A DNA stretch of 64,000 bases from Toxorhynchites rutilus septentrionalis. Its lineage: Eukaryota; Arthropoda; Insecta; Diptera; Culicidae. The translations under genes and the position numbers were made by a program. The stretch lies in assembly GCF_029784135.1 (NCBI RefSeq), contig NC_073746.1, positions 185,633,983 to 185,697,982 of the forward strand, written 5' to 3'. The notes beneath the pieces are model-generated. The model saw nothing but the letters and a program-made list of their open reading frames with translations. It made no database searches and had not been told where the DNA came from. This document shows positions 10,383-22,500 of the stretch, piece after piece. Position 1 is the first letter of the stretch; each line of letters starts with the position of its first letter.

Positions 10383-10929
10383 TTAGTCTTAATACTGTGA
10401 GGCCCCTTCGATTGAGTGTAAGATATGACGTTCAATGTTGAAGTGATATTAGATCTAATCGTGTGTATAAAAGTATGTTGTCATATTCGTTTGTCGTTTA
10501 GGTAACAAATCTAAAACAGTTATTTTCCTTTTAATTATTCACGCATGCAGTAACAAAACAATTGCGATTGTGATTCATAGTTATTCAGAATTGACAGAAT
10601 AAATTCTACCGTGTGATGATAAATAAAATATAATATACAAACAAATCACCCCGACTTGTTTTGTGCTTTATTTTTCTTGTGACATATTTATTGTTGTCCA
10701 AGATATCAAATGGTTTTTACAGTGAAAATTGAACGCAGTGCTATATTCCAACACAAATTCCTCCACCAATACTCCTGAAGGTCATCAAATCAAACAGAAT
10801 GTCAGATCGACCATGTTCCGATAGAAGGTAAGGCATTCCTCGGACATAACTGTCGTCAGAATTTATCGAGGCACACTATTTCAGATAATTCTTACAAATT
10901 TAACTTTTTAACTTTCAAGTTATACTTAT
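10383..10929. other. STK11IP 3' flank and intergenic start
   Basis: Contains AATAAA at 10622-10627 (another AATAAA-like word near 10599), the likely poly(A) signal of STK11IP. On the minus strand, 10866-10741 holds an unassigned 41-codon frame with GMPYLLSEHGRSDILFDLM, ending in TAG. I do not recognise it. Confidence 0.4.
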
Positions 10930-11391
10930 GACAGACATACAGCTGTACTTGCGTTGTACTTCGAAAATTGTATGTCTGTCACCATGTACAGCGCTAGAAC
11001 CATGCAAGCAACTCGGTACAATCGCTGTACCTGTACCGACCTATTTTACCGCTGTACATGGCTACAGTTGTAGTGTGCGCAGCGCCATAGACGGTTAGTG
11101 GTGGGTAGCATGAACAAAACGAATCAAAACATTTGGTATACTTTTTTTTCAATGACTTTCTCTTGAGTTAATAACTCAGATTGGAAACATATTTGTTGTG
11201 TTCGATAGTTTAGACGCCAAATAAAAACCTTTTTCATTGAAATATTGGTGAAAATACAATGCAATAAATTCAAACATCTGATTGTCAGTCTGACATGCGG
11301 TACAATGTACAACTAAAGTATGTGTGTCATGCTATCGTGGTACCTGTACAACGCTGTACACGTACAGCGCTAGTACAGTTGTATGTCTGTC
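10930..11391. mobile_element. MITE-like element with GACAGACATACA termini rich in GTAC words
   Basis: The left end GACAGACATACAGCTGTACTT and the complement of the right end (11350-11391) form inverted repeats of about 35 bp. GCTGTAC/GTACAGC words recur several times in both halves. Noncoding. Confidence 0.65.
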
Positions 11392-11571
11392 CATGGTATT
11401 AGGTTGCTTCTTGTCGCTTCGATGGTTGGTTGAGAAAAAAGAGCGAATTGGTGATATAGGGTAGATAGGGGCAATATGACCGGGCGGTGCGTTTGGGCTT
11501 GTTATTGAACCAATAACATTTATTTTCCAAAAATTGTGTTAGAAATATTCTTATTAAGTATCTCCGTGACT

Positions 11572-11604
11572 AGAGGCGAATGAACTGAAAAGTTTAAAGC
11601 CTCT
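11572..11604 (+). repeat. Retroposon 3'-terminal motif with (ATC)n tail
   Basis: GAGGCGAATGAACTGAAAAG plus TTTAAAGCCTCTT, followed by an ATC-repeat tail. The same terminus occurs on the minus strand at 14046-14012 followed by an AAAG-type tail. Confidence 0.5.
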
Positions 11605-11862
11605 TTAATCCAACATCATCATCATCATCTCCGTGAAAACCACATTCGAATTCAATTGTTTTATACAGATATTGGAACAAATCTCACATTGACTGATTAT
11701 GGCGAAAACCATATAAGAAAAGCAGTCAACAAAATAAGTTCTGTATGCTTCATACTGAAATTTATGACTCTGCTCTTTATGTCAATTCGTACTGGTATTA
11801 TTTCTGAACATTTCCACTGATTTATTGCACTGCTTTGCCGATTCATTTAAAGGATTAGTTCA

Positions 11863-12400
11863 TTTTTATTTATTCATTTATTTTAGCTTAATGTCTTTAC
11901 AACATGGCCTGATTCACATTTTTTCTCCAATTAACTCGGTTCGTGGCTATCTCTCTTCAATTCCGCGAGCACCCCGTGCTCATCATGTCATGCTCCACTT
12001 GGTCTAACCACCTTGCTCGTTGTGCTCCTCGTCGTCTCGTACCAGTCGGATTCCCGATTTTGCAGGATAGTTGTCCGACATTCTTGCAACATGTCTTGCC
12101 CAGCGTATCCTTCCAGCTTTGATCACTTTCTGGATACTGGGTTCGGCGGTGAGTCACGTGAGTTCGTGGTCTATCCTTCGCCTCTATACGTCGTCCTCCT
12201 GTACACCACCGAAGATGGTTCTCAACACCCGCCGTTCAAAGACTCCGAGTGCTCGCAGGTCCTTTTCGAGTATTGTCCACGTCGCGTGCCCGTAGAGGAC
12301 AACCGGTCTTATGAGGGGGTTTGGTACAGGGAATATTTCGCACGACTGCTAAGTCTGTTTGACCTTAAGTGTTTGTGGAGACCATAGTAGGTACGACTCC
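11863..12400 (-). mobile_element. LINE ORF2 C-terminal fragment nested in the pogo-like element
   Basis: Minus-strand frames carry LRALGVFERRVLRTIFGGVQ (about 12260-12200) and GTRRRGAQRARWLDQVEHDM (about 12050-11985), blocks typical of the C-terminus of mosquito non-LTR retrotransposon polyproteins. Frameshifted, with an A-rich (ATAAATA) 3' end on the left. Confidence 0.65.
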
Positions 12401-14011
12401 CATTGATTCATTTCTATTGAGCGTAAATGTACGGGGCGGAATGGCCATACCTGCTTGGGGCAGTATGACAATGTATTTTTTCTACATAACCTGAAAATAC
12501 AGCTGTCAACATTTGTAAGCATAGTTGGAAATAGCTAGATGTGGGATCATGGTGCTGATTTATACCAGAACATCCGATCGTAAAAAGTGGTTACAGAACG
12601 GCTTGAACGCGGCTATCGAAGCGGCGAAGAGTGTTACGTCAGTGCGACATGCATTCTTAGTACATTGTGTCCCGCGAGAAACACTTGAACTTTATTTACA
12701 TTGTGCAGATCTTTTGCAGCTCTAGCTGCTCGGATCATTTGGTAATGTTTTTACGACGGAGTAATATTCTCGCTATGGAACAACGGTTCTACGGTGTTAC
12801 GACAAGAGAAATCTGGAAGCTGGCGTATGATTTGGCCGAAAGAAATGATATTACTCACACTTTCAATAACCCAAAGCCGGAATAGATTGATTGGCTGGTT
12901 TTCGAAAGCACCACTCACAACTCTCTCTTCGGACATCAGAAGCAACCTCCGCCGCCAGGGCACAAGGATTCAATTGCATTGCAGTCGGGAAATTCTACGA
13001 TTTACTGGAGGACGTACAGCAGAAATACAGCATTTCACCAGTAAGACAATTCAACGTCGAAGAGAATTCAGTCATTCCAGTAACTATCTCTTATCAATAG
13101 TAGAAGCAAGTAAACTAAAAATTATTATCTTCATTCAACAGGTGCAGACCAGAAATTCCAAAATTCTAGCAATGTGGGCAAAAAGACAGAAGAGCGATAT
13201 AACTTCAGCTGAGCGCTGAGTGCTGAACACGATCATAGAATCTTTGTCTCTATGTTGCTACGGTCGGCACAATTCAGTTCCTCTACGGGCGGCGATGGAT
13301 GGATCCAACGCTATCGATGCTACTAGTGGGTACATAACGGCACAGATATTCTCTGTTCCTGCTTTGAGTAACGAAAAATTGCAGTCCAATTACTTCGATC
13401 ACATTGTTATATGTTGCACATGTTACCTGAATGAAACCCAATGAAATATACGTGATAGTTGCAAAATATTTATCCCTTTTATGAACTTGTTACTTTATTT
13501 CCAAACGAAAACATGCTCAAAAGATTGAATCAACTAACATGGTCACATTGCCCCGCATGGTGGGCCATTTTGCCTCGCAGTGATTTCGATCGACGGAAAT
13601 GGAACACATTTTTAAAAGTGTAATTTTTCCACATAAATCTTTTTTAAAGCATATTCATACAATTTACATCGATCAATAAGGTTTCAAATCGTGAGGTTTA
13701 ACATGTATCATAATTCATAAATGTTTCTACGTGGTTTAGGATGTTCCGTTCTTAGGGGGACCATATTACCTCTATCTACCCTACATTTTTTAGAATATTT
13801 GCTATAAAATTTTGGTATGCAACAAAACAATCTACATCATTGCGGCTTTCAAGCCGGTAGGGAAACTAGGGATACTACATCTATCCCACCTTGAACAGCT
13901 TTTACTATATTATTATATCAAGGCTTTTCCTTACATTCTATTAGCGAATTCGTTTTTGTTTAGTTTCAACCCCAGTGCCACACTAACTGCTTTCTTTCTT
14001 TCTTTATTTTT

Positions 14012-14046
14012 AAGAGGCTTTAAACTTTGCAGTTCATTCGCCTCTT
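14012..14046 (-). repeat. Retroposon 3'-terminal motif with (AAAG)n tail
   Basis: On the minus strand GAGGCGAATGAACTGCAAAG, TTTAAAGCCTCTT, then AAAG repeats. Same terminus as 11572-11604. Confidence 0.5.
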
Positions 14047-14167
14047 ATCACTAACTGCTGTCAAAACGTTTTTATACACTCAGTTTCAACCTAGTGTCGC
14101 TCTAGGTTCGCCCCGAAAGCTGTTAGTATCGCACTGCAAATTTGAAAAAAAATAAAACAATTCAATA

Positions 14168-14524
14168 CTAAAGTAAAATGTATGAACGATATGTTCCGAT
14201 GAACAATTGCAAATATAAATATATATAGAAGGTGCATTTGCATATAAAAGTAAAATTCTGATCATACGCGAGCGTAACATGAGCAAATTTATAACACATG
14301 CGAATTGGGGCCCTTTTGGTATTAACAAGTTCTTCCGCACAATAACTCGATGTTGATAATTCCTTAATGTTTTCCTTCGTTGATCGTATTGTTTTCACAT
14401 ATTCACGTCGGAGAGCCTTAACGCTCTTCGTTGGCAGAGGCATTTGGTTTAATGTAATACTTTTCCGTTTACTGTTTTTGTAAGCATAGGCAGCCGTGGC
14501 AGTGTTCCGAGCTCTGCAATACAA
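14168..14524 (-). other. Unassigned open frame, possible exon or relic
   Basis: A 118-residue minus-strand frame beginning near MYCRARNTATAAYAYKNSKR and rich in Lys/Arg (KSVKALRREYVKTIRSTKEN). A TTGCAG that could serve as an acceptor lies at its 5' edge, but in the frame entered there. I recognise no family. It may be chance, or part of an unknown element. The flanks at 14050-14168 and 14525-15180 show nothing recognisable. Confidence 0.2.
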
Positions 14525-15179
14525 TTTTCTTACCCAATGTTAAAGTTGCTAAAACTAACATTATAGACCCATTAAACGTAGAAATAATAATTGTATTGAT
14601 ATCAACACAATTTTATTCTATTGATTTTAATGACATAAAACGCTATGACACAGGAATAACATTTTATTGAGTGGTTTTTGTAGCTGTTTCGATGAAGTTG
14701 TCTGGCATCAGTGTCGAAAAAATAACGATGCTTTCACCAATACAAACAAAACCATTGCCGAAGATTGAAAAATGAAATTTTAACTTTCAGAGCACTAGCT
14801 CGAGTTTTCCGACGTTTTTCACTATACAGTGCGACAGCAGATGAAAATTTAATATCTTGTGAGTAATCGATTAGAGTTTGGTTGATATTACTTGATGGAA
14901 AGTGTGCGAAAACGATCATTTTCTTCACACTGTTTCGCAAAATTATTGATTTTCGGGCGAGGGGTGAGGGAGGGAGTTGAAAGAAATGAGCGCCATTGTG
15001 GCAGCCAATTATGGCTAGCCACATTCACCTTAAAACGCGTTATCGAAAAAAGAGGTGATCACATCGAAAATGTCCTAAAATAAGCTTTATTTTCGTTTTT
15101 TAGAAATAAAAATCGGTTCACTTTTGTAGAAGTTATTAAAATTTGTTGTGTGAGCGTTTAATCTGAAAGACCCTGTATA

Positions 15180-15420
15180 TCTAAAACCATTGTTCATGAG
15201 CATCTGGTGAGTCTTGGTTACGTAAATCGTTACGATGTGTGGATTCCACGCAATTTGACCGAAAAATCACATTTCTTCATAAACGCAACGATATTTTCGT
15301 TTGATGTAAATCGTGACGGGTGGTTAAAATTGATTAACATTGAGCGAAAAAAAACTAGTGATAAACGGAACGATTCTTCTTTAGCTAACTGCAAAGCTAG
15401 CTAGTTTGCACCTAGAAATC
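15180..15420 (+). mobile_element. Internal mariner transposase fragment
   Basis: A reading frame with TIVHEHLVSLGYVNRYDVWI, then PRNLTEK, and downstream IERKKTSDKRNDSSLANCKAS. These match the mariner segment that runs from the GYV..LDVWVPHELT block to the KR+SW..R block. The part between is degenerate, and no termini were found. Confidence 0.65.
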
Positions 15421-15702
15421 AGTGAATAAATTCCCACGAGTACTGCTCGCAACTGGGCAAATTAAAGGTAGCATACTCTCATGGGCAATTAATTCGACTT
15501 TAAGGACAGCATAGAAACTATTTGAACAGACGAGAAAGATTTCGGTGAGTGAAAGTTCCCCAGGTGAACTAAAATAGCTATGCGAGTAGACGTTGGCGAT
15601 GCCATATTTTACACTATAAAGGATTGATCTTGAATGGAATCGATAACACAAGGTCCTACTGTTTGTATCAATTCCAGTAGATTTTTGAGTAGGGGTATAA
15701 CC

Positions 15703-16173
15703 AGTGTTGCCACACGTACAGATTTATCTGGGAAGGTACAGATTTTTTCGTTATTTTTGGTACAGATTCTGCACTGTACAGAGTACAGATTTTCGCAAAA
15801 AGTACAGATTGGTACAGATTTTTTTCCGCGGGTGAAATTTCTCACATTTGAACAAAGCTACATTAAGGTAAATAATTACTTTTACGCAGCAGTATCGCTT
15901 GGTGCGGCAGCTCGAAACTTTTAATAAATGATAGTATGCAATCTAGATTCAGAAAAACTATCTATAAGCATCATTAAACACTCGAATGATGAATGAAATG
16001 TAAATATGGTATTTGTAGTAAATAAATGAGTATTTCTTATGCTAATAAAATGGAATTCCCTTCAACGAATATTTTCGATGGTACAGATTTCTGGTACAGA
16101 TTTTTGGAAGAAAAAGGACAGATGAGAAAGATTCTTAACCCTTCTGGTACAGATTAAAATGTAGCAACACTGA
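15703..16173. mobile_element. hAT-like MITE, copy 1
   Basis: Flanked by an exact 8 bp duplication GTATAACC (15695-15702, 16174-16181). Ends AGTGTTGCCACA and the complement of GTAGCAACACTGA. The subterminal regions are packed with TACAGATTT words in both halves. An 8 bp target duplication plus subterminal repeats is the hAT pattern. A second copy is at 33085-33616. Confidence 0.8.
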
Positions 16174-16181
16174 GTATAACC

Positions 16182-17773
16182 ATAGTATATAAGGTACTAG
16201 AACGAGAATAGAATTTCACATTAAAGGGTACTCTTGATTGAACACTCTTGTAACTGATATTACAGATTACCAGGTTATCTAGCATTTTTGTCTATTTGTA
16301 CATAATTCTACAGACACCAAGAGGTTTTTTGAAGGAAAAACATACATCGTTATCTTCCATGGTAATCCGATCTCAACAACTTTCCAACGAGTTTAGTAGT
16401 TTGTTCGAAAGTTTCCTCTCGATTCCAAGCGAATTGATGCTACCTTAATAATTTCTAATTGTCGACGAGCCGCACATCTTTCTAGAAATTGACACGGTGG
16501 ATATTATTCTCGAGTCCTATCTTCGGTATGGCTTATTTGTAACTCGGTATCTTGATGTCGTTGAATGCATATACAGGCTTTATCCGGATTACTTAATGAG
16601 CCTCATCCGAGCCCCTTTCGACCAATGAAATGTGGTTTAACGATGTGTAGAAGTTTAGTTTGAATTTGCATAAGAATATATTGTACAAGGTGTAAGATAT
16701 TATGAAAATCCCACAAGCTATGAACTTTCAGAAAGAAATCTATCAACAGGAGAATATTATCATTGCGCTGTCTCACTAGTAAAGCAAAACATATCTATTT
16801 CCCAGATTAGTTTACGGGCGAAACCAACAGCCGTCATGCTGCTGGCTAGATTCATTTCATCGCATCGATATCGTGTGTTATCGGCAACGTTTCATTCTAG
16901 ACGATGATGGTGCCTATCCACTAAAATGCAATTCATGTTTACGTCATTTGTTTGCCACACCTGCATCAGGTTAACTAAATTGCGGTCTGTGGTATTGCAA
17001 ATCGCAATGTCCGTATTAGATTGCTTAGTCTGTTTAGCGCGGGTGTAGAAGCCAGTCGATATCCGACGAAGGATATACTGTAGGTATAGAAAGGAAGCAC
17101 GATACCCAATGGTAGCTCTATTTTGCAGAAAATGTATTGTAGTTCATGTCTTTCAAAAAAATATAAATACTTTCACAAAGTCTTGATAGTTTAATCAGGC
17201 GGAGTCACGTTATTATTTTGTTTATATAAACTAAATGTTTGTCATAGAACGATGCAGCAATATGGATATTTTGTTTAATCATCATACTTGAAATTTGAAA
17301 TAACTTCTTTCGAAACATTGCTGCTAACGTTTCATGTATTATCAACAGCAGAATCGGCAGAATTTTTTCAATTGCGGAAGGATGCTGCTAAATCGACCTC
17401 TACATTCTCTAAACCCATCCTAAAATATGAGTAATATGAGTCTCATCATTGCCCTAAATTAATGGAGGAAGGGATGTGATAACTATTAACTGCTACTTGC
17501 GTTATTATTTTCTAGCTTTTAGCAAATTAAACCGTTTAACTTAAAAGGTTTTTTTTACTTTTTTATTCTCAATGATTTGGACATGAGACGGGTCATCGCA
17601 AAGTTCGTACCAAATTAATCCATTTCGATCAAAACAGCATCGCATTAATCTTGCTAAGGGACTATTAGATGCAGTTCAGTCAAAATGTACATAATGTATG
17701 CAGAAGAAGAAAAAATCGTATGTTTTTTTTTCGAGAATTTGGTGGACTAACACAATTTTTGCTAACTCAGTCA
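16182..17773. other. Intergenic, unassigned
   Basis: A+T-rich sequence between sNPF and STK11IP. No coding, RNA or repeat signature that I can support. Confidence 0.4.
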
Positions 17774-18161
17774 ACAGCAAATCTAATTAACCTTATCAAC
17801 CAATTTTCATTTTATCCCTATGGTGTTCTTGTAGAACCTTGTAGAACCTTGTAGAACCTTTAATGATCGCACCGAGATCAAAAGACGTTGAGTTGCTTTG
17901 ACGAAAAAAATAATTTATGGATTTCAAAAAAGTTCCAAAAACAATTTGTTTGCAGTGTTTTAGAAAATCATCTGCAGTATTGCAAATATTGCAGTAAGTT
18001 CTAATATTTGTAGATTTTTTAGCCTAGTATATCTGCAAAAAATCTATGAACGTTTCATATTGATACGTTTAGTCATTTTTTAGACCATCGATCAAAGTTG
18101 ATTGTCGGTTGGATACCAGAACTAGTTGATACCAGTTGATAAGGTTAATTTGATTTGCTAT
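17774..18161. mobile_element. Inverted-repeat element with AGCAAATCTAATTAACC ends
   Basis: The arms at 17775-17800 (AGCAAATCTAATTAACCTTA then TCAAC) and the near-complement at 18136-18160 bound 390 bp. A 10 bp tandem repeat GTAGAACCTT (three units, 17831-17860) lies inside. Noncoding, class unknown. Confidence 0.55.
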
Positions 18162-19522
18162 TGAAGTCCACAAAATCTTTGATAACCCAGAAAGAAATCA
18201 TTTTTTTATTTCTTCCCGATATTTTTGTCAACTATATCTACACACACCAATATAACAAAGATATTTTAGAAGAAATGATGATCTCATCTTCATGTGTTGA
18301 TTTCTCACCAAGTTACGGCACTTTAAAAATCACTTGAAAATTTGGACTACGCACTGCGTTCCTCTATTTTTTTTATGAGTGTACAAATAACCCATTTTTT
18401 CCTTGGATTTCATCAGGCTTTTTCTATTGTGGACACCGTAAAATCATTACACGTGAAACTCCAAAGCAGTACTTAAGTTCGTGTTATATTGTCTGTAAAA
18501 CTCTGACTGTATGCCAATAAAACAATTAGATTCATAGTATATCTAATCACCGCCCATTTGAGATACGTAGGAGGGAATGTCCGCTCATTTTGTATGCATC
18601 GTCTCGCCTAATAAAATTGCTTACCTTGATTCCGGTTCCATACTCCAATAAAAGAAGAAAAAGAAATAATTGTTCCCGCGTGTTTCATAAATACACGAGC
18701 TAAAAGCGAAGGTTACAGTAGGAATTTGGGTTTTTTCCTTGGTGTAATTCAACCAACAGCGATACTTGAAGACAACGAGTCACGATGTTATATTTAAGAT
18801 GGTATTTTCTGTATCGTATATTATATAGATGGAGAACATGTAGAGAAACAATTTTTAAGTATTTTTATACAGCGGAAGTACTTTTTATTTATATACATGT
18901 ACATGGAATTTCTCAAAGTAATCCTTTCTAATCTATTTGGTTGTTCACTCTTATTTTTGTTTTTTTTAATTTTACATTTATGAGACGCAACATCTTTTTA
19001 ATGTCGAATATCTTTGGATTTACATTGATACAAATGCTAATGAAGAATAGGAGATAACGATGATAATTGAAAAAAAAGAGGCAGTGAGTGAATAAGATAG
19101 TGTTGAAACGTCGGTGCAATTTTAATTTGAACGTTCAATTCGATGCTTTTTTGTAGGGCTTAAAATTGATAATACATGATGGAACATTGATTTTTTCTTA
19201 TTTTGTTATCTTCCTTTACCTCATCATCGATCAAATTAAAAAAAAAGTTTTTGGATTTATAAATATTTACTTTTATTCGTTTGAAATTACAGTTACAGAT
19301 AAATTCATATCTCAATTTCCCCTAAATGCCTGCGTTTAGTGCAGATGCGAATGTTCGATGAAAACTGTTCTGGTCGTAATTATTACGCTTAAAACAATGT
19401 AACTTAGTTTCATCTGTTGCTACTGTGTAAACCATTTTTGGGGGCCAAATAAAAATGAATTCATGGTTTTTCCAGTCTACTTAAATATCGATATATTCCT
19501 CTTAGTTGCCGTCGGTTTCCGT
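18162..19522. other. 3' flank of sNPF
   Basis: Holds the expected 3' UTR of the minus-strand sNPF gene. A minus-strand AATAAA lies at 19277-19272, 250 bp past the stop. The rest shows nothing recognisable. Confidence 0.35.
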
Positions 19523-19570
19523 TTACTTCTCATCCACGATTGTTGATTCCGTTTCATCAGAGTTTGTTTG
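19523..19570 (-). CDS. sNPF: sNPF predicted terminal exon
   Basis: Minus-strand acceptor CTATTTTTCAG ends at 19571. Phase 0 matches the previous exon. It encodes QTNSDETESTIVDEK and a TAA, an acidic tail continuing the ESESE end of exon 4. It is 14.7 kb from that exon, and its small size makes this a prediction, not a certainty. Confidence 0.55.
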   Translation of the reverse strand, partial: QTNSDETESTIVDEK

Positions 19571-22500
19571 CTGAAAAATAGAAACTTTTTAGAGAAATAA
19601 AAACCGACTGTGACTCTATGATCATTATTATGTTTCTTTAGTCATATATGATGCCTATTTCGAAGACAGTGAAAGCTGCCATACTTTTAAGAAATTCAGC
19701 AGGATAATAATCGTTTGAATAGACGACATACAGATGAAACACTTATATAAACCAAAAAATGATATACCGTTTGATGTGGTTCGAAGTGTCCATTTAAAAA
19801 AGTAGGTTGTTTGCTAATGGTGCTCAAGTAGCACACAATAGACGAAAAGGTGTATTGCTAGCAGAAACTACTATGAGCGAAAATATATTCGTCAAATGAA
19901 AACTCAACTGAAATCCGAATTTTTGACGTAGGACTACTTTCTTCGAAGATCCGAAAACGAGAACGTTACGCCGGAGCAACAAAATTTTGAGCGTTGATAC
20001 CTCCTAAACAACTGGATGAAATCGTATGATAAACACTTCATTCGAAAGATAAAATGTCTACGCGTTATATGCTTGTTACTTATTGATCCAAAAATTTGTT
20101 TCAATAGCTTCAAAATTTCTTTCAAAACAGGCTATTGAAATCACATAAATCTGTATACAAACGAGTTCCCGTTCGGAAATCCACCCAGTTATGATTGGGC
20201 AGCGGTTGATGTACGATCGCTGGAATCTGTGTGTTTCCCTAATACAGACTTCAAACCCAATAAGCCTGGGAAAAATCCGAACGGAAATCTACTCAATTAT
20301 AATCATTTGGAGCATATTATCGCTGTTGTGGCGAAGCTATCTTCGTTCATTATGAAAGCGCTGATGAGCGGTGTCATCAGGAGTCTGTTTGTGCACACAT
20401 ACGGCATTGATACACCGAGTCCATTAAAGATTCCTCCTAAGGCCAAATAGGAATCCATTGGAAGAAGGCGATCAAGAAAGCACCAACATTGGAAAGTATT
20501 AAGGCATTGAAAACAGTCATCACACACACACACATACACACACGCGCGTAACTCTTTTCGTTTGGAGGTAATCTAGTCAGAATTGATTACTGGCGGGCGT
20601 CAAGGAGAAGAAACCGAAAATATGTCATCGCTACTGACAAATAATCTGTCAGTTCTCGTTAGAACTATAAATTACGTTCAAGATTATGTTTTTGTTTTCT
20701 ATTAATAATATATCACTACGAACAAACACATTTTGTTTTGTGATTTTTCAATTAAGTGCAATTAACAGGAAAGCTTCTGAAGATTATTCTTCTTCACCAG
20801 TAAAATATAGTTGTATCTATTTGGTCGTAAAAATTTGGTGTTTGTGTGACACAAAAGTGTTACATATTGTAACAAACTATTTTTCTAACGTGAGATAACG
20901 TACATATTTGGTGTATAAAATAATAAACGGAAAATCTTTCTATTTTGTCTTCCAAATTTCCATAGTCAACCACACCTCCTCTCGATTCATTAACCAACAA
21001 AAAGCATATTTAAGCGATGTTCTAGCGATGTTCAAAACCCATTCAGTATGTTTCGAACTGTGAGGGAGCTCAGAAGGGCCGAAGAAAACGCTCCACTGGC
21101 GGACGAGAAGATAGCCCTCTTTATTCCGCGCGGCGGATGAGGTGAGATGGCTCAAGTCACTGCATTCCCGTAGGCGAAGGGCGTGACAATAGTTTAGTGA
21201 GATTTAAAGTCGTTTCCTCATATGTTATCGACTCGGGTATCAAAAAGAAGTTGACAAGTAAGGTAGCTTCCACTATAAGGCTGATGTCACATTAGGCGGA
21301 TTCGCCGCCGCGGATATCGCGACGGTTTTTTTTTCTCAATATGGATTCGCTTTCAAAACCCCCTCGCTCTGTTTGACATGGCTCATTCACAATACACTGT
21401 AGATCCTCCGCTGCGGTTTTACTCGCGGGATCCGCAGCGGCGAATCCGCCTAATGTGACAAACTTGGAAAAAACATGGCTATCTCACGTCACTCGTCGCA
21501 TGGAATAAGGGGGAGTGATCGCAGACACACGGAGGCATTGATGTGTCGAGTTCATTAAAGATTCCCCCTAAGGCCAAAAGGGAATCCATCGGAATAAGAC
21601 GACCAAGAAAGCACCAGCATTGAAAACAGCCGAGACACACACATGTACACGCAACTCTTTTCGTTTGGAGGTCATCGAGTCAGCATTGATAACTGGTGGG
21701 CGTCAAGAAGTAGCAACCAAATAAATGTCATCGATGCTTACAAATAATCTGTCAATTCTGCCTAAAACTTAGAATTGTGTTGAGAAAGAGTTTATTTTGT
21801 CTCTGTTCAAATTATAATACTGTGAGCAAATATTCTTTTCTATTCTTTGTTTTTGAGAGGCTTCCATCACCCGCGTATAAATCATGACTGAGATGACATT
21901 TCAAGCAGGTACCCATATTTATAGATTTTTGTCCCCAAGGACCAACATTGAGCTTTTTGTTAGGAATCCGCTGACTGACTGGGATTAACAGTTACAAAAT
22001 GAGAAAATGAAAAAATATTGGGCTGGGGAAGAAGAAATGTCGTATATAGTCAATATATGGCAACACTTAAACATATCTTGTGTTGTACTTATCGCATCGG
22101 GTCATACTATACGGCTATTTAAAGACGACAATCTGTGCTACAAGTGTCGTTTTGACAGTGTTGTGATTGTCCTTTTCAGTCTCAAGTTATAGCGCGTCAA
22201 GGATGGAGTCCACCAAGCAAGAAATTCGCCATATTTTACGTTTTTACTACCTGCAAGGTAAAACTGTGTAACAGTCGTTCACCATTGGCTAAAGTGATGA
22301 CTCTGCCATCACTGAAATCAAGCAAAACCGCAGACAACAAAATTTGCCATATGTCAATTGACAGGGTCATTGCAAGCTCCGTACTAACTCATCTGAGGGA
22401 CCCCGCGTACTTAACAATGGACCGGTTTGAGTGAACGAGAGGCCGCGTCCATGAATGGGGCGACGTACCGTCGCTCAAAGGGACTGGGTACAATTGTATT

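Larger units (their letters stand above)
11459..13781 (+). mobile_element. Decayed pogo/Tigger-like transposon
   Basis: The inverted termini GGGTAGATAGGGGCAATATG (11459) and the complement of the end at 13758-13781 are flanked by TA. Inside, frames from about 12560 to 13330 show the pogo-family order. First comes a psq-type helix-turn-helix (KKWLQNGLNAAIEAAKSV), then a CENP-B-type DNA-binding part (WLAGFRKHHSQLSLRTSEA), then the start of the DDE_1 domain. There FNVEENSV stands where FNVDETG is usual, so the first catalytic Asp is lost. There are several frameshifts, and the catalytic 3' half is missing. A LINE fragment is nested at 11863-12400. Confidence 0.75.

Noticed and set aside
12013..12387. 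Plus-strand frame of 124 codons
   Set aside because: Antisense to LINE sequence that reads on the minus strand.
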